From assembly GCA_003507115.1 (NCBI GenBank), contig DNWN01000077.1, positions 1 to 7,120 on the forward strand: a stretch of DNA of 7,120 nucleotides, given 5' to 3'. The notes under the pieces are model-generated. The model saw nothing but the letters and a program-made list of their open reading frames with translations. It searched no databases and was not told where the DNA came from. The position numbers and the translations under genes are program-made. The DNA comes from Cryomorphaceae bacterium (lineage in GTDB: Bacteria > Bacteroidota > Bacteroidia > Flavobacteriales > Schleiferiaceae). Below are positions 1 to 6,220 of this stretch, piece after piece. Positions within the stretch are counted from its first letter, which is position 1. Each line of letters begins with the position of its first letter.

Positions 1-1676
1 GTTGGAAACACAGCCACTGCTGATCCATCAGGCTGCCCAGATTGATTGTAGAAACTTACATTTCCACCCGTGACAGGCGTATTAAAATGGCGACAAGCCC
101 GCCCCATGCCTTCGGTAGCCTTCACAAATTGCCAATACACTTCTGGATTGTACGGATTTCCGAAATTGAGGCAGTTCGTTATCGCACTGGGTACACCGCC
201 GGAACAACTGATGTTACGTGCAGCTTCAGCCACTGCAATCGCAGTGCCCACCTCCGGATCCATCTCGACATAACGTGCATTGCAGTCGACCGTCAGCGCT
301 AACGCCTTTTTCGTGCCACGAACAGTCACCACACCCGCATCTGAGGGACGATTTGTGCTGCGATTGATGGTACCCACCATGCTGTCGTATTGCTCCCAAA
401 CCCATTTCTTAGAAGCAATATTGGGCAACTGAATCATTTGCTCTGCGATGTCTTTGGCCTCTTCAATGCTTGGGACAGGAACCGTTGTAGCATCCCAAGC
501 CTGCGCCTCGGCATACCACGCTGGCTCCCGAAATTCTCGGTCGTAAACAGGAGCACCACCGCCCAACACCAGCGTATCCGCCGGTACTTCTGCGACCAAT
601 GCTTGGTCCTTATAGAAGCGAATCTGGTTGCCCTCGGTTACCACTCCGATGCACGCTGCGTGCAAATCCCATTTATCAAAAATGCCCTCTACAAGTGCCT
701 CTTGACCCTTATCCACCACCACCAACATGCGCTCCTGAGACTCACTCAACAAAATCTCAAACGGTTGCATATCATTTTGCCTCAAAGGGACTTTATCCAA
801 ATCAATGTCCATCCCCACCTCGCCGGCAGCAGACATCTCCGAAGTCGAACAGGTAATTCCCGCCGCACCCATATCCTGCATCCCTCGCACCGCATCCGTC
901 GCTGCCAATTCCAGGGTCGCTTCAAGCAACAGCTTCTCTTGAAACGGATCTCCTACCTGCACAGCAGGTAAATCATCCGCACTCTCTGCGGTGATATCCT
1001 TGGATGCGAAAGAAGCTCCTTGAATCCCGTCTTTGCCTGTAGCCGATCCGACGATGTAAACCGGATTTCCCACACCTGAGGCGGTGGCACTGATGATCTT
1101 ATCCGTCTCTAATATACCCACGGACATGGCATTGACCAGCGGATTAACTTGGTAACACGGATCGAAAAAAACCTCACCTCCGACTATGGGAACACCAAAA
1201 CTATTCCCATAATCTCCGATTCCCTTCACCACCCCTTCGAGCAGCCATTTGGTGCGTGGGTTTTCCAAATCACCGAATCTCAAGCTATTCAATTGGGCAA
1301 TAGGACGGGCACCCATTGTGAAAATATCCCGGTTGATACCTCCCACGCCGGTTGCCGCACCTTGGTACGGTTCAAGTGCTGATGGGTGATTGTGGGATTC
1401 AATTTTGAATGCACAGGCCAGACCTTCACCAATATCCACTAAGCCGGCGTTTTCTTCGCCCGCTTTGGCGAGCATATGCGGACCTTCTTTGGGAAGGGTC
1501 TTGAGCCAGACGATGGAGTTCTTGTAGGAACAGTGCTCCGACCACATGACCGAATAGACGGATAGTTCCGTGAAGTTGGGCGTTCGGCCTAAGACCTCAC
1601 AAATCTTGTCAAATTCCTCGGGAAGGAGGCCTAATTCTTTGGCGGTTTCAACCGTAGGAAGGGCAGCGGAGTCCAT
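1..1676 (-). CDS. purL: Phosphoribosylformylglycinamidine synthase subunit PurL (3' end beyond the left edge)
   Basis: PurL is the synthetase subunit of FGAM synthase in the cytoplasm. It uses ATP and ammonia supplied by PurQ to convert FGAR to FGAM, the fourth step of de novo purine synthesis. Reading leftward from ATG at 1676-1674, 558 complete codons are open to the window edge. Motifs in order: WSEHCSYKNS (about 45-54), SHNHPSALEPYQGAATGVGG (94-113) with RDIFTMGARPIA after it, GVPIVGGEVFF (161-171), the nucleotide-site stretch YIVGSATGKDGIQGASF (207-223), DMGAAGITCSTSEMSAAGE (268-286), SESQERML (311-318), then the second half-repeat with GTINRSTNRPSDAG (435-448), NCLNFGNPYNPEVYWQF (501-517) and TPVTGGNVSFYNQS (533-546). 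The start sits where small PurL proteins begin and lacks the long N-terminal extension of the fused E. coli-type enzyme. Small PurL is usually about 740 residues, so roughly 180 are missing off the edge. Sampled lines give about 50% GC, lower than the rest of the window. The family call is near certain. Confidence 0.97.
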   Translation of the reverse strand, partial: MDSAALPTVETAKELGLLPEEFDKICEVLGRTPNFTELSVYSVMWSEHCSYKNSIVWLKTLPKEGPHMLAKAGEENAGLVDIGEGLACAFKIESHNHPSALEPYQGAATGVGGINRDIFTMGARPIAQLNSLRFGDLENPRTKWLLEGVVKGIGDYGNSFGVPIVGGEVFFDPCYQVNPLVNAMSVGILETDKIISATASGVGNPVYIVGSATGKDGIQGASFASKDITAESADDLPAVQVGDPFQEKLLLEATLELAATDAVRGMQDMGAAGITCSTSEMSAAGEVGMDIDLDKVPLRQNDMQPFEILLSESQERMLVVVDKGQEALVEGIFDKWDLHAACIGVVTEGNQIRFYKDQALVAEVPADTLVLGGGAPVYDREFREPAWYAEAQAWDATTVPVPSIEEAKDIAEQMIQLPNIASKKWVWEQYDSMVGTINRSTNRPSDAGVVTVRGTKKALALTVDCNARYVEMDPEVGTAIAVAEAARNISCSGGVPSAITNCLNFGNPYNPEVYWQFVKATEGMGRACRHFNTPVTGGNVSFYNQSGQPDGSAVAVFP

Positions 1677-1692
1677 GTGCAATTCTTTGTCG

Positions 1693-1700
1693 CAAAGGTA
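1693..1700 (-). promoter_or_regulatory. Candidate Bacteroidota -7 promoter box for purL
   Basis: Read on the minus strand this is TACCTTTG, an exact match to the Bacteroidota sigma-factor -7 consensus TAnnTTTG. It ends 16 bases before the purL ATG, implying a leader of only about ten bases, with no room for a riboswitch. I see no good TTTG -33 element at the usual distance of about 19-21 bases upstream. The consensus is established knowledge; promoter activity is inferred from one box and its position. Confidence 0.45.
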
Positions 1701-1721
1701 CGACCCTCCCTACCTACCTTT
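1694..1721. repeat. 7-bp inverted repeat between divergent genes
   Basis: AAAGGTA at 1694-1700 and TACCTTT at 1715-1721 are perfect inverted copies, 14 bases apart. The arms coincide with the two outward-facing candidate -7 boxes, which may be the whole explanation. A dyad regulator site is the other possibility. The arms do not extend inward or outward. Confidence 0.35.
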
Positions 1722-1722
1722 C
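1715..1722 (+). promoter_or_regulatory. Candidate -7 promoter box for the amidohydrolase / acyl-CoA synthetase operon
   Basis: TACCTTTC on the plus strand matches seven of the eight positions of TAnnTTTG, counting the free ones, with only the last base off. A TTTG at 1686-1689 could be the -33 element, but the 25-base spacer is longer than usual. Only four bases separate the box from the ATG at 1727, so transcription from it would start at or very near the start codon and give a leaderless message. It could equally be half of an operator pairing with the purL box. Confidence 0.3.
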
Positions 1723-1726
1723 GGGA

Positions 1727-3376
1727 ATGAAAGCACATTTGTCCGCCTTTTTTGCACTGCTGATTGTGAGTATCGCAGGCTGCGGCCCGGCCTTTTTGGC
1801 AGATACCACCTTGATGAACGCCCAGATCGCCCAGTTTGAAGGGGATAGCCTCTACTACGTGTATGGTCATGTGGCGGTTCGCGACGGAAAAATTCTGAGT
1901 GTAACCCCCTTGGTGGAAGGCCAGAATGACGTTCCCAGCGCGCTCGACACCGTGGATCTTCAAGGGGCCTACCTCTACCCCGGATTCGTCGATGCGCATG
2001 CCCATTTTATGGGCCAGGGCTTGGCGATGAATGCGGTCAATCTCTGGGGCGCTACCTCCTGGGGCGAATGTGTCCAACGCGTCCAAACCTTCATCGCCGA
2101 ACACCCCGATGCCGAGGTTATTCGCGGCCGTGGCTGGGACCAAAACGACTGGCCGGGCGCTGCCTACCCTACGGCGGAGGAGCTCGATGGCCTCACCGAT
2201 AAACCCATCGTCCTCAGCCGCATTGATGGCCATGCCGTGGTGGCCAACCGCGTGGCTTTGGCCCTTTCAGGCATCACCGGCGAAAGCCGTATCGAGGGCG
2301 GCGAAGTGCTCCTCGACGCCCAAGGACAGCCCACCGGGGTCCTGATCGACAACGCCGAAAGCCTCCTTCAAATCGCCCAGCCCAGCGAGGAAGAGCGCAT
2401 CGAAGCCCTCCTCGCCGCACAAGCCCGCTGCTACAGCTTGGGGCTCACCTCGGTCCACGACGCCGGCCTACCCACGGAAGACATTGACCTCATCCACCGC
2501 CTCCAGCAAACGGACCAACTCACCATTCCACTCTATGTCATGGTGTCAGAAAGCCCTGAGGCCCTGGCCGAATGGAAGGCCCGCGGAACCTTAAAAACGG
2601 ATCGCTTGGAGGTGCACAGCTTTAAGTTTTATTCCGACGGTGCGCTGGGGAGCCGAGGCGCCTTGCTGCGCCAGCCTTACCACGACCGGCACGACCACTT
2701 TGGCCTGCAGATTCGCAGCTATGCCTACATGCAGAGCGCCGCCCAAGAGGTGGCCGCCATGGGCTGGCAGATGAATACGCATGCTATCGGAGATTCGGCC
2801 AACCACTTTATGCTGGACCTCTACCAGCAGTTTGCGCCACAGGGCAGCCGCTGGCGAATCGAGCATGCTCAGATTGTTAGCGCTTCGGACCGAGTGCGCT
2901 TCGGCGGCACACAAGGCCTTCTGCCGTCCGTCCAACCTACGCACGCCACCTCCGACATGGATTGGGCCTTGGAACGCCTGGGTAGCCTCCGCATGCCCGA
3001 CGCGTATGCCTACCTCGAACTTCGCCAAGCGGCAGACGGTATTTTGCCCCTCGGGACAGACTTCCCCGTCGAAGAAGTCAATCCGCTGTACACCTTGTAT
3101 GCCGCCACCGCACGCAAGGCTTTGGACGGCCATCCCGCCGCCGGATTTCAGATGGAAAATGCCTTGACTCGCGCACAGGCATTGAAAGGCATGACCCACG
3201 ACGCCGCCTACGCCGCCTTTCAGGAGGAAGAATTAGGTGCAATTAAAAATGGTTTTTGGGCAAATTTTACCATCTTTACGGAAGACCTCCTGACGTGTCC
3301 GGAAGACATTCTTCCAACGTTAAAGGTGCTACAAACTTGGGTGCAAGGCGGATGCGTCTACACCGCCCAACCCTAA
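1727..3376 (+). CDS. Lipoprotein amidohydrolase, YtcJ / amidohydrolase-3 family
   Basis: This is a metal-dependent amidohydrolase of 549 residues. The N-terminus is a lipoprotein signal: MK, a hydrophobic run at about 5-17, then lipobox SIAG before Cys19. The mature protein should be lipid-anchored in the envelope. No acidic run follows Cys19, so the usual Bacteroidota surface-export signal is not evident and the periplasmic face is more likely. The expected metal and active-site landmarks are all present: HAH at 91-93 in GFVDAHAHF, RGWDQNDWP (135-143), DGHAVVANRVAL (168-179), Lys300 in KFYSDGALGS, His352 in NTHAIGDSAN, His380 in RIEHAQ, SVQPTHATSDM (401-411) and Asp445 in LGTDFPVEEVNPL. It ends with the composite beta-domain strand expected of the family. 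The ATG at 1727 is chosen because it yields the intact signal; the next in-frame Met, residue 30, would lose it. The substrate cannot be told: the family cleaves amide or related C-N bonds, and many members are uncharacterised. It probably forms an operon with the acyl-CoA synthetase 24 bases downstream. Confidence 0.92.
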   Translation: MKAHLSAFFALLIVSIAGCGPAFLADTTLMNAQIAQFEGDSLYYVYGHVAVRDGKILSVTPLVEGQNDVPSALDTVDLQGAYLYPGFVDAHAHFMGQGLAMNAVNLWGATSWGECVQRVQTFIAEHPDAEVIRGRGWDQNDWPGAAYPTAEELDGLTDKPIVLSRIDGHAVVANRVALALSGITGESRIEGGEVLLDAQGQPTGVLIDNAESLLQIAQPSEEERIEALLAAQARCYSLGLTSVHDAGLPTEDIDLIHRLQQTDQLTIPLYVMVSESPEALAEWKARGTLKTDRLEVHSFKFYSDGALGSRGALLRQPYHDRHDHFGLQIRSYAYMQSAAQEVAAMGWQMNTHAIGDSANHFMLDLYQQFAPQGSRWRIEHAQIVSASDRVRFGGTQGLLPSVQPTHATSDMDWALERLGSLRMPDAYAYLELRQAADGILPLGTDFPVEEVNPLYTLYAATARKALDGHPAAGFQMENALTRAQALKGMTHDAAYAAFQEEELGAIKNGFWANFTIFTEDLLTCPEDILPTLKVLQTWVQGGCVYTAQP

Positions 3377-3407
3377 ACGCTAACGACGACCTAAACGCTT
3401 ATGACTC
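3372..3407 (+). repeat. 18-bp imperfect tandem duplication at the gene junction
   Basis: CCTAAACGCT occurs at 3372-3381 and again at 3390-3399. Extending each copy to 18 bases gives 14 matches of 18. The unit includes the amidohydrolase TAA stop at 3374-3376 and repeats a TAA in the same frame at 3392-3394. The second copy runs into the ATG of the next gene. It looks like a small duplication that set the spacing between the two genes; no regulatory role is apparent. Confidence 0.6.
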
Positions 3408-5161
3408 CTACTCGCCTGTTTGACTTCGCGTACTACGCCCTCGAACAACACCCCCGCCCCGACGCCTTAAACACCAAGATTAACGGCCAATGGGAATCCT
3501 TATCTACCGCTGACTATGTCGCCAAAGCGGAAAAGCTAGCCCTCGGCTTGATCGCTCTTGGGGTGAAGCCTGGCGATAAAATAGCCATCATTTCCACGAA
3601 CAACCGCACGGAGTGGAACATCTGCGACCAAGGCATCCTTTCTGCCGGTGGCATTGATGTACCCGTCTATCCCACTATCTCCTCCGAGGATTACAAGTTC
3701 ATTTTCAACGACTCCGAGGTCACCTATTGTTTTTTGAGCGACGCCGATCTGTTCCACAAGGTCAAGGCCATCCAAGCCGACGTGCCCAGTCTGAAGGAAA
3801 TTTATTCCTTCGTGCCGGTCGAGGGCTGCGCCCATTGGGACGAAGTATTTGCGGCAGCCGACGAAGCACACCGGCCCGAATTGACGGCCCGCATGGCCGC
3901 CGTGAAACCCGAAGACTTGGCTACCCTCATTTACACCAGCGGCACCACGGGGACGCCCAAGGGGGTGATGCTGAGCCACCACAATATTTCGAGCAATGCC
4001 CTCGCGTCTTCACAGCGTCTTCCTGTAGGCCCAGGCGCTAAATCGCTGAGCTTCCTCCCCTTGTGCCATAGCTATGAACGCGTCATCGTGTACATCTACC
4101 TCACCACAGGGGTAGGTACCTACTACGCGGAGAGCATGGAGACCATTGGCGACAACCTACGCGAGGTTCATCCCGAGGTGTTCACCGCTGTTCCGCGCTT
4201 GCTCGAAAAAGTCTACGACCGCATCATGGATAAGGGCAAGGATTTGACGGGCGTGAAAAAAGCACTCTTCTTCTGGGCCGTAGGTCTGGCAGAAAACTAC
4301 GAGCACAGCGGCAAATCCCCGTTGTATTATGCCCAGCTCAAACTGGCCCGCAAACTGATCTTCTCCAAGTGGCAAGAGGCACTCGGCGGAAAGACCCAAG
4401 CGGTCGCCTCGGGTGCGGCAGCCTTGAACCCTCGTTTGGCCCGCATCTTTGCCGGAGCAGGCATCAACATTCAAGAAGGCTATGGTTTGACGGAGACATC
4501 TCCCGTGCTTTCGGTGAATTTGCCCACGGGCCAAGGCCACAAACTAGGCACCGTCGGAACACCCATTGAAGGCGTGGAGCTCAAGTTGGACAGTGACGGC
4601 GAAATCCTCGCCAAAGGCCCCAACATCATGATGGGCTACTACGGACGTCCCGATTTGACGGCCGAGGTTATGACCGAAGACGGCTGGTTCCGCACCGGAG
4701 ACATCGGGGAGATCCTGCCCGGTGGCTACTTGCGCATCACGGACCGCAAGAAAGAAATCTTCAAAACAGCCGGCGGCAAATACATCGCGCCCCAAAACAT
4801 GGAGAACGTCTACAAGGAGAGCCCCTTCATCGAGCAGTGCATGGTGGCGGGCGAAAACCGCAAATTCCCCGTCTTGCTTCTCCAGCCCCAATTTGATTTC
4901 TTGAAAAACTGGTGTGCACGGAAGGACATTGCCTGGACCACACCCGAAGAAATGGTGCAGCACCCGTTGGTCGTCGCCCGCATTCAAAAGGAAGTGGACG
5001 CCAAGAACGAACGGTTCGGCAAATGGGAAGGCGCCAAGAAAATCCTCATCACATCAGACGTGTGGAGCATTCCAGCTGGGCACCTAACCCCCACGATGAA
5101 GTTGCGCCGCAAGCCCATTTTGGCGATGTACGACGCGGGCTACGAAGGTCTCTATGCGTAA
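3401..5161 (+). CDS. Long-chain acyl-CoA synthetase (AMP-forming fatty-acid--CoA ligase, FadD15-like)
   Basis: This ANL-superfamily enzyme of 586 residues activates a carboxylic acid, most likely a long-chain fatty acid, with ATP and CoA through an acyl-adenylate. Motifs in order: PVYPTISSEDYKFIFNDSE (88-106), the phosphate-binding loop YTSGTTGTPKGVMLSH (178-193), LPLCHSYER (219-227), AVPRLLEKVYD (263-273), SGAAALNP (337-344), adenine-site YGLTETSP (361-368), DGWFRTGDIGE (427-437), the hinge DRKKEIFKTAGGKYIAP (448-464), and a C-terminal lysine at 567 in LTPTMKLRR, placed like the catalytic adenylation lysine. Length and motif order match bacterial and eukaryotic-type long-chain synthetases. 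No signal peptide is seen, so it is cytoplasmic or peripheral to the inner membrane. The ATG at 3401 is the natural start; no Shine-Dalgarno is visible, as is normal in this phylum. It follows the amidohydrolase by 24 bases and is probably co-transcribed. Chain-length preference cannot be read from the sequence. Its stop lies 18 bases from the stop of the convergent rluD gene. Confidence 0.95.
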   Translation: MTPTRLFDFAYYALEQHPRPDALNTKINGQWESLSTADYVAKAEKLALGLIALGVKPGDKIAIISTNNRTEWNICDQGILSAGGIDVPVYPTISSEDYKFIFNDSEVTYCFLSDADLFHKVKAIQADVPSLKEIYSFVPVEGCAHWDEVFAAADEAHRPELTARMAAVKPEDLATLIYTSGTTGTPKGVMLSHHNISSNALASSQRLPVGPGAKSLSFLPLCHSYERVIVYIYLTTGVGTYYAESMETIGDNLREVHPEVFTAVPRLLEKVYDRIMDKGKDLTGVKKALFFWAVGLAENYEHSGKSPLYYAQLKLARKLIFSKWQEALGGKTQAVASGAAALNPRLARIFAGAGINIQEGYGLTETSPVLSVNLPTGQGHKLGTVGTPIEGVELKLDSDGEILAKGPNIMMGYYGRPDLTAEVMTEDGWFRTGDIGEILPGGYLRITDRKKEIFKTAGGKYIAPQNMENVYKESPFIEQCMVAGENRKFPVLLLQPQFDFLKNWCARKDIAWTTPEEMVQHPLVVARIQKEVDAKNERFGKWEGAKKILITSDVWSIPAGHLTPTMKLRRKPILAMYDAGYEGLYA

Positions 5162-5179
5162 AATGGGCGCGAACCTAGC

Positions 5180-6220
5180 CTAGGCGAGGTGCACAGCCAC
5201 ATAATTTCGGAAGCGCTCCAAAATGGCTTCCATATCTTCCGGCAGAGCGGCTTCAAAACGGAGCCGCTCTCCTTTTTTGGTGGGATGCTCAAAGCCCAAC
5301 ATGCGGGCGTGCAGCGCTTGGCGCGCACAGATTTTGAGGTTGTTGACCATGAATTCCTTGAATTTTGGCCAGCCCGGTTTATCGGGCATCTCTAGCCCCC
5401 CATAGGTTTCATCCCCAAACAAGGGATGGCCGAGGTGCTTGAAATGTGCGCGAATTTGGTGCGTTCGGCCCGTTTCCAAACGGCAGGCCACGAGGGTAGC
5501 AAAGCCAAAGCGCTCCAACACGCGATAATGCGTCACCGCATGCTTTCCGTACTTGCCGTCCTCAAAGACCGTCATGACCTTGCGGTCCTTCAAGCTCCGT
5601 CCAATATGCCCGGTGATGGTCCCGGCATCCGCCTCCACATTCCCCAAGGCCACCGCATAGTATTCGCGCTCGGTCGAGTGGTCGGCGAACTGTTTGGCTA
5701 GGAAGGCCATCGCATACTCGTTGCGCGCAATAACCAACAAACCCGAGGTGTCCTTGTCAATGCGGTGCACCAAGCCTGGGCGCTCGCTTTTGTCGCCATC
5801 AGGGAGATGTTCAAAGAGATGCAGCAAGCCGTTGATCAGCGTTCCAGAATAGTGTCCATAGCTGGGATGCACAACCATGCCCGCCGGTTTGTTCACGACG
5901 ACCACATCGCTATCGCAATGCACCACATTCAAATCCAAATCCTGGGCAAAGAGCTCAATCTGTTTGGGAGGTTGTGCCAATACCAGGGTCACCACATCGC
6001 CCGGTTTCACCCGGTAGTTGCTCTTCACCGGCTGCGCATTGACCCGAATGGCTCCCGCGTCCGCCGCCTTTTGGATGCGGTTGCGCGAGGTGTGCGTCAT
6101 GAAATTGAACAAAAACTTATCTACCCGCAACAATTGCTGTCCGGGTTCCGATACAAATCGGAAATGCTCATAGAGCTCTTCTTCGTCCCCTTCCCAGGCT
6201 TCGGCTACATCTCCTCGCAT
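5180..6220 (-). CDS. rluD: RluA/RluD-family 23S rRNA pseudouridine synthase
   Basis: This 346-residue enzyme isomerises uridine to pseudouridine in RNA. RluD itself modifies helix 69 of 23S rRNA, which helps 50S assembly and termination. An S4 RNA-binding domain at about 30-80 includes LRVDKFL, SRNRIQKAADAGAIRVN and KSNYRVKPGDVV. The catalytic domain follows: VVVVNKPAGMVVHPSYGH (106-123), GLVHRIDKDTSGLLVIAR (149-166) with catalytic Asp155, EREYYAVALGNV (184-195), and LETGRTHQIRAHFKHLGHPL (248-267). The S4 domain and the HRIDKDTSG motif favour RluD over RluA, which lacks S4, but RluC-like specificity is not excluded. The ATG overlaps the TAA of the upstream secreted-protein gene by one base (TAATG), suggesting translational coupling, and the resulting N-terminus (ELYEHFRF before the S4 domain) is typical for the phylum. 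No separate promoter box is obvious just upstream. Codons 315-326, near the 3' end, also carry a terminator-like hairpin for the opposite strand. Confidence 0.93.
   Translation of the reverse strand: MRGDVAEAWEGDEEELYEHFRFVSEPGQQLLRVDKFLFNFMTHTSRNRIQKAADAGAIRVNAQPVKSNYRVKPGDVVTLVLAQPPKQIELFAQDLDLNVVHCDSDVVVVNKPAGMVVHPSYGHYSGTLINGLLHLFEHLPDGDKSERPGLVHRIDKDTSGLLVIARNEYAMAFLAKQFADHSTEREYYAVALGNVEADAGTITGHIGRSLKDRKVMTVFEDGKYGKHAVTHYRVLERFGFATLVACRLETGRTHQIRAHFKHLGHPLFGDETYGGLEMPDKPGWPKFKEFMVNNLKICARQALHARMLGFEHPTKKGERLRFEAALPEDMEAILERFRNYVAVHLA
5241..5278 (+). terminator. Intrinsic terminator for the plus-strand operon, inside convergent rluD
   Basis: AGAGCGGCTTC (5244-5254) can pair with GGAGCCGCTCT (5260-5270), giving an 11-bp stem (ten Watson-Crick pairs, one G-U) around a five-base AAAAC loop. 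Two further G-C pairs (5241-5242 with 5271-5272) are possible across a bulged C5243. Six T residues follow at 5273-5278. The U-tract exists only for plus-strand transcripts, so this would end the amidohydrolase / acyl-CoA synthetase message about 100 bases after its stop. On the other strand the same bases are rluD codons, with the T run encoding Lys315-Lys316. The shape is directly visible; function is inferred. Confidence 0.7.

Noticed and set aside
390..971. 193-codon plus-strand frame opposite purL
   Set aside because: Lies wholly within purL coding sequence on the other strand; rich in Arg, His and Leu and without any motif.
1633..1689. Repeated AATTCTTTG at 1633-1641 and 1681-1689
   Set aside because: One copy is ordinary purL coding sequence and the repeat is only nine bases (11 of 12 when extended); chance is sufficient.
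1677..1726. Purine riboswitch or other structured leader ahead of purL
   Set aside because: The gap is only 50 bases and the likely leader about ten, far too short for a riboswitch; no conserved aptamer pattern is visible.
1631..2233. 200-codon minus-strand frame across the purL start and the amidohydrolase 5' end
   Set aside because: It overlaps purL out of frame and is antisense to the amidohydrolase; its translation shows no family features.
2591..3199. 202-codon minus-strand frame inside the amidohydrolase gene
   Set aside because: Fully antisense to the catalytic half of a well-supported gene; low-complexity composition typical of a shadow frame.
5100..5182. Intrinsic terminator for rluD on the minus strand
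   Set aside because: CCTAGG-type short palindromes occur near 5174-5184, but there is no GC-rich stem followed by a T-tract in the minus direction.
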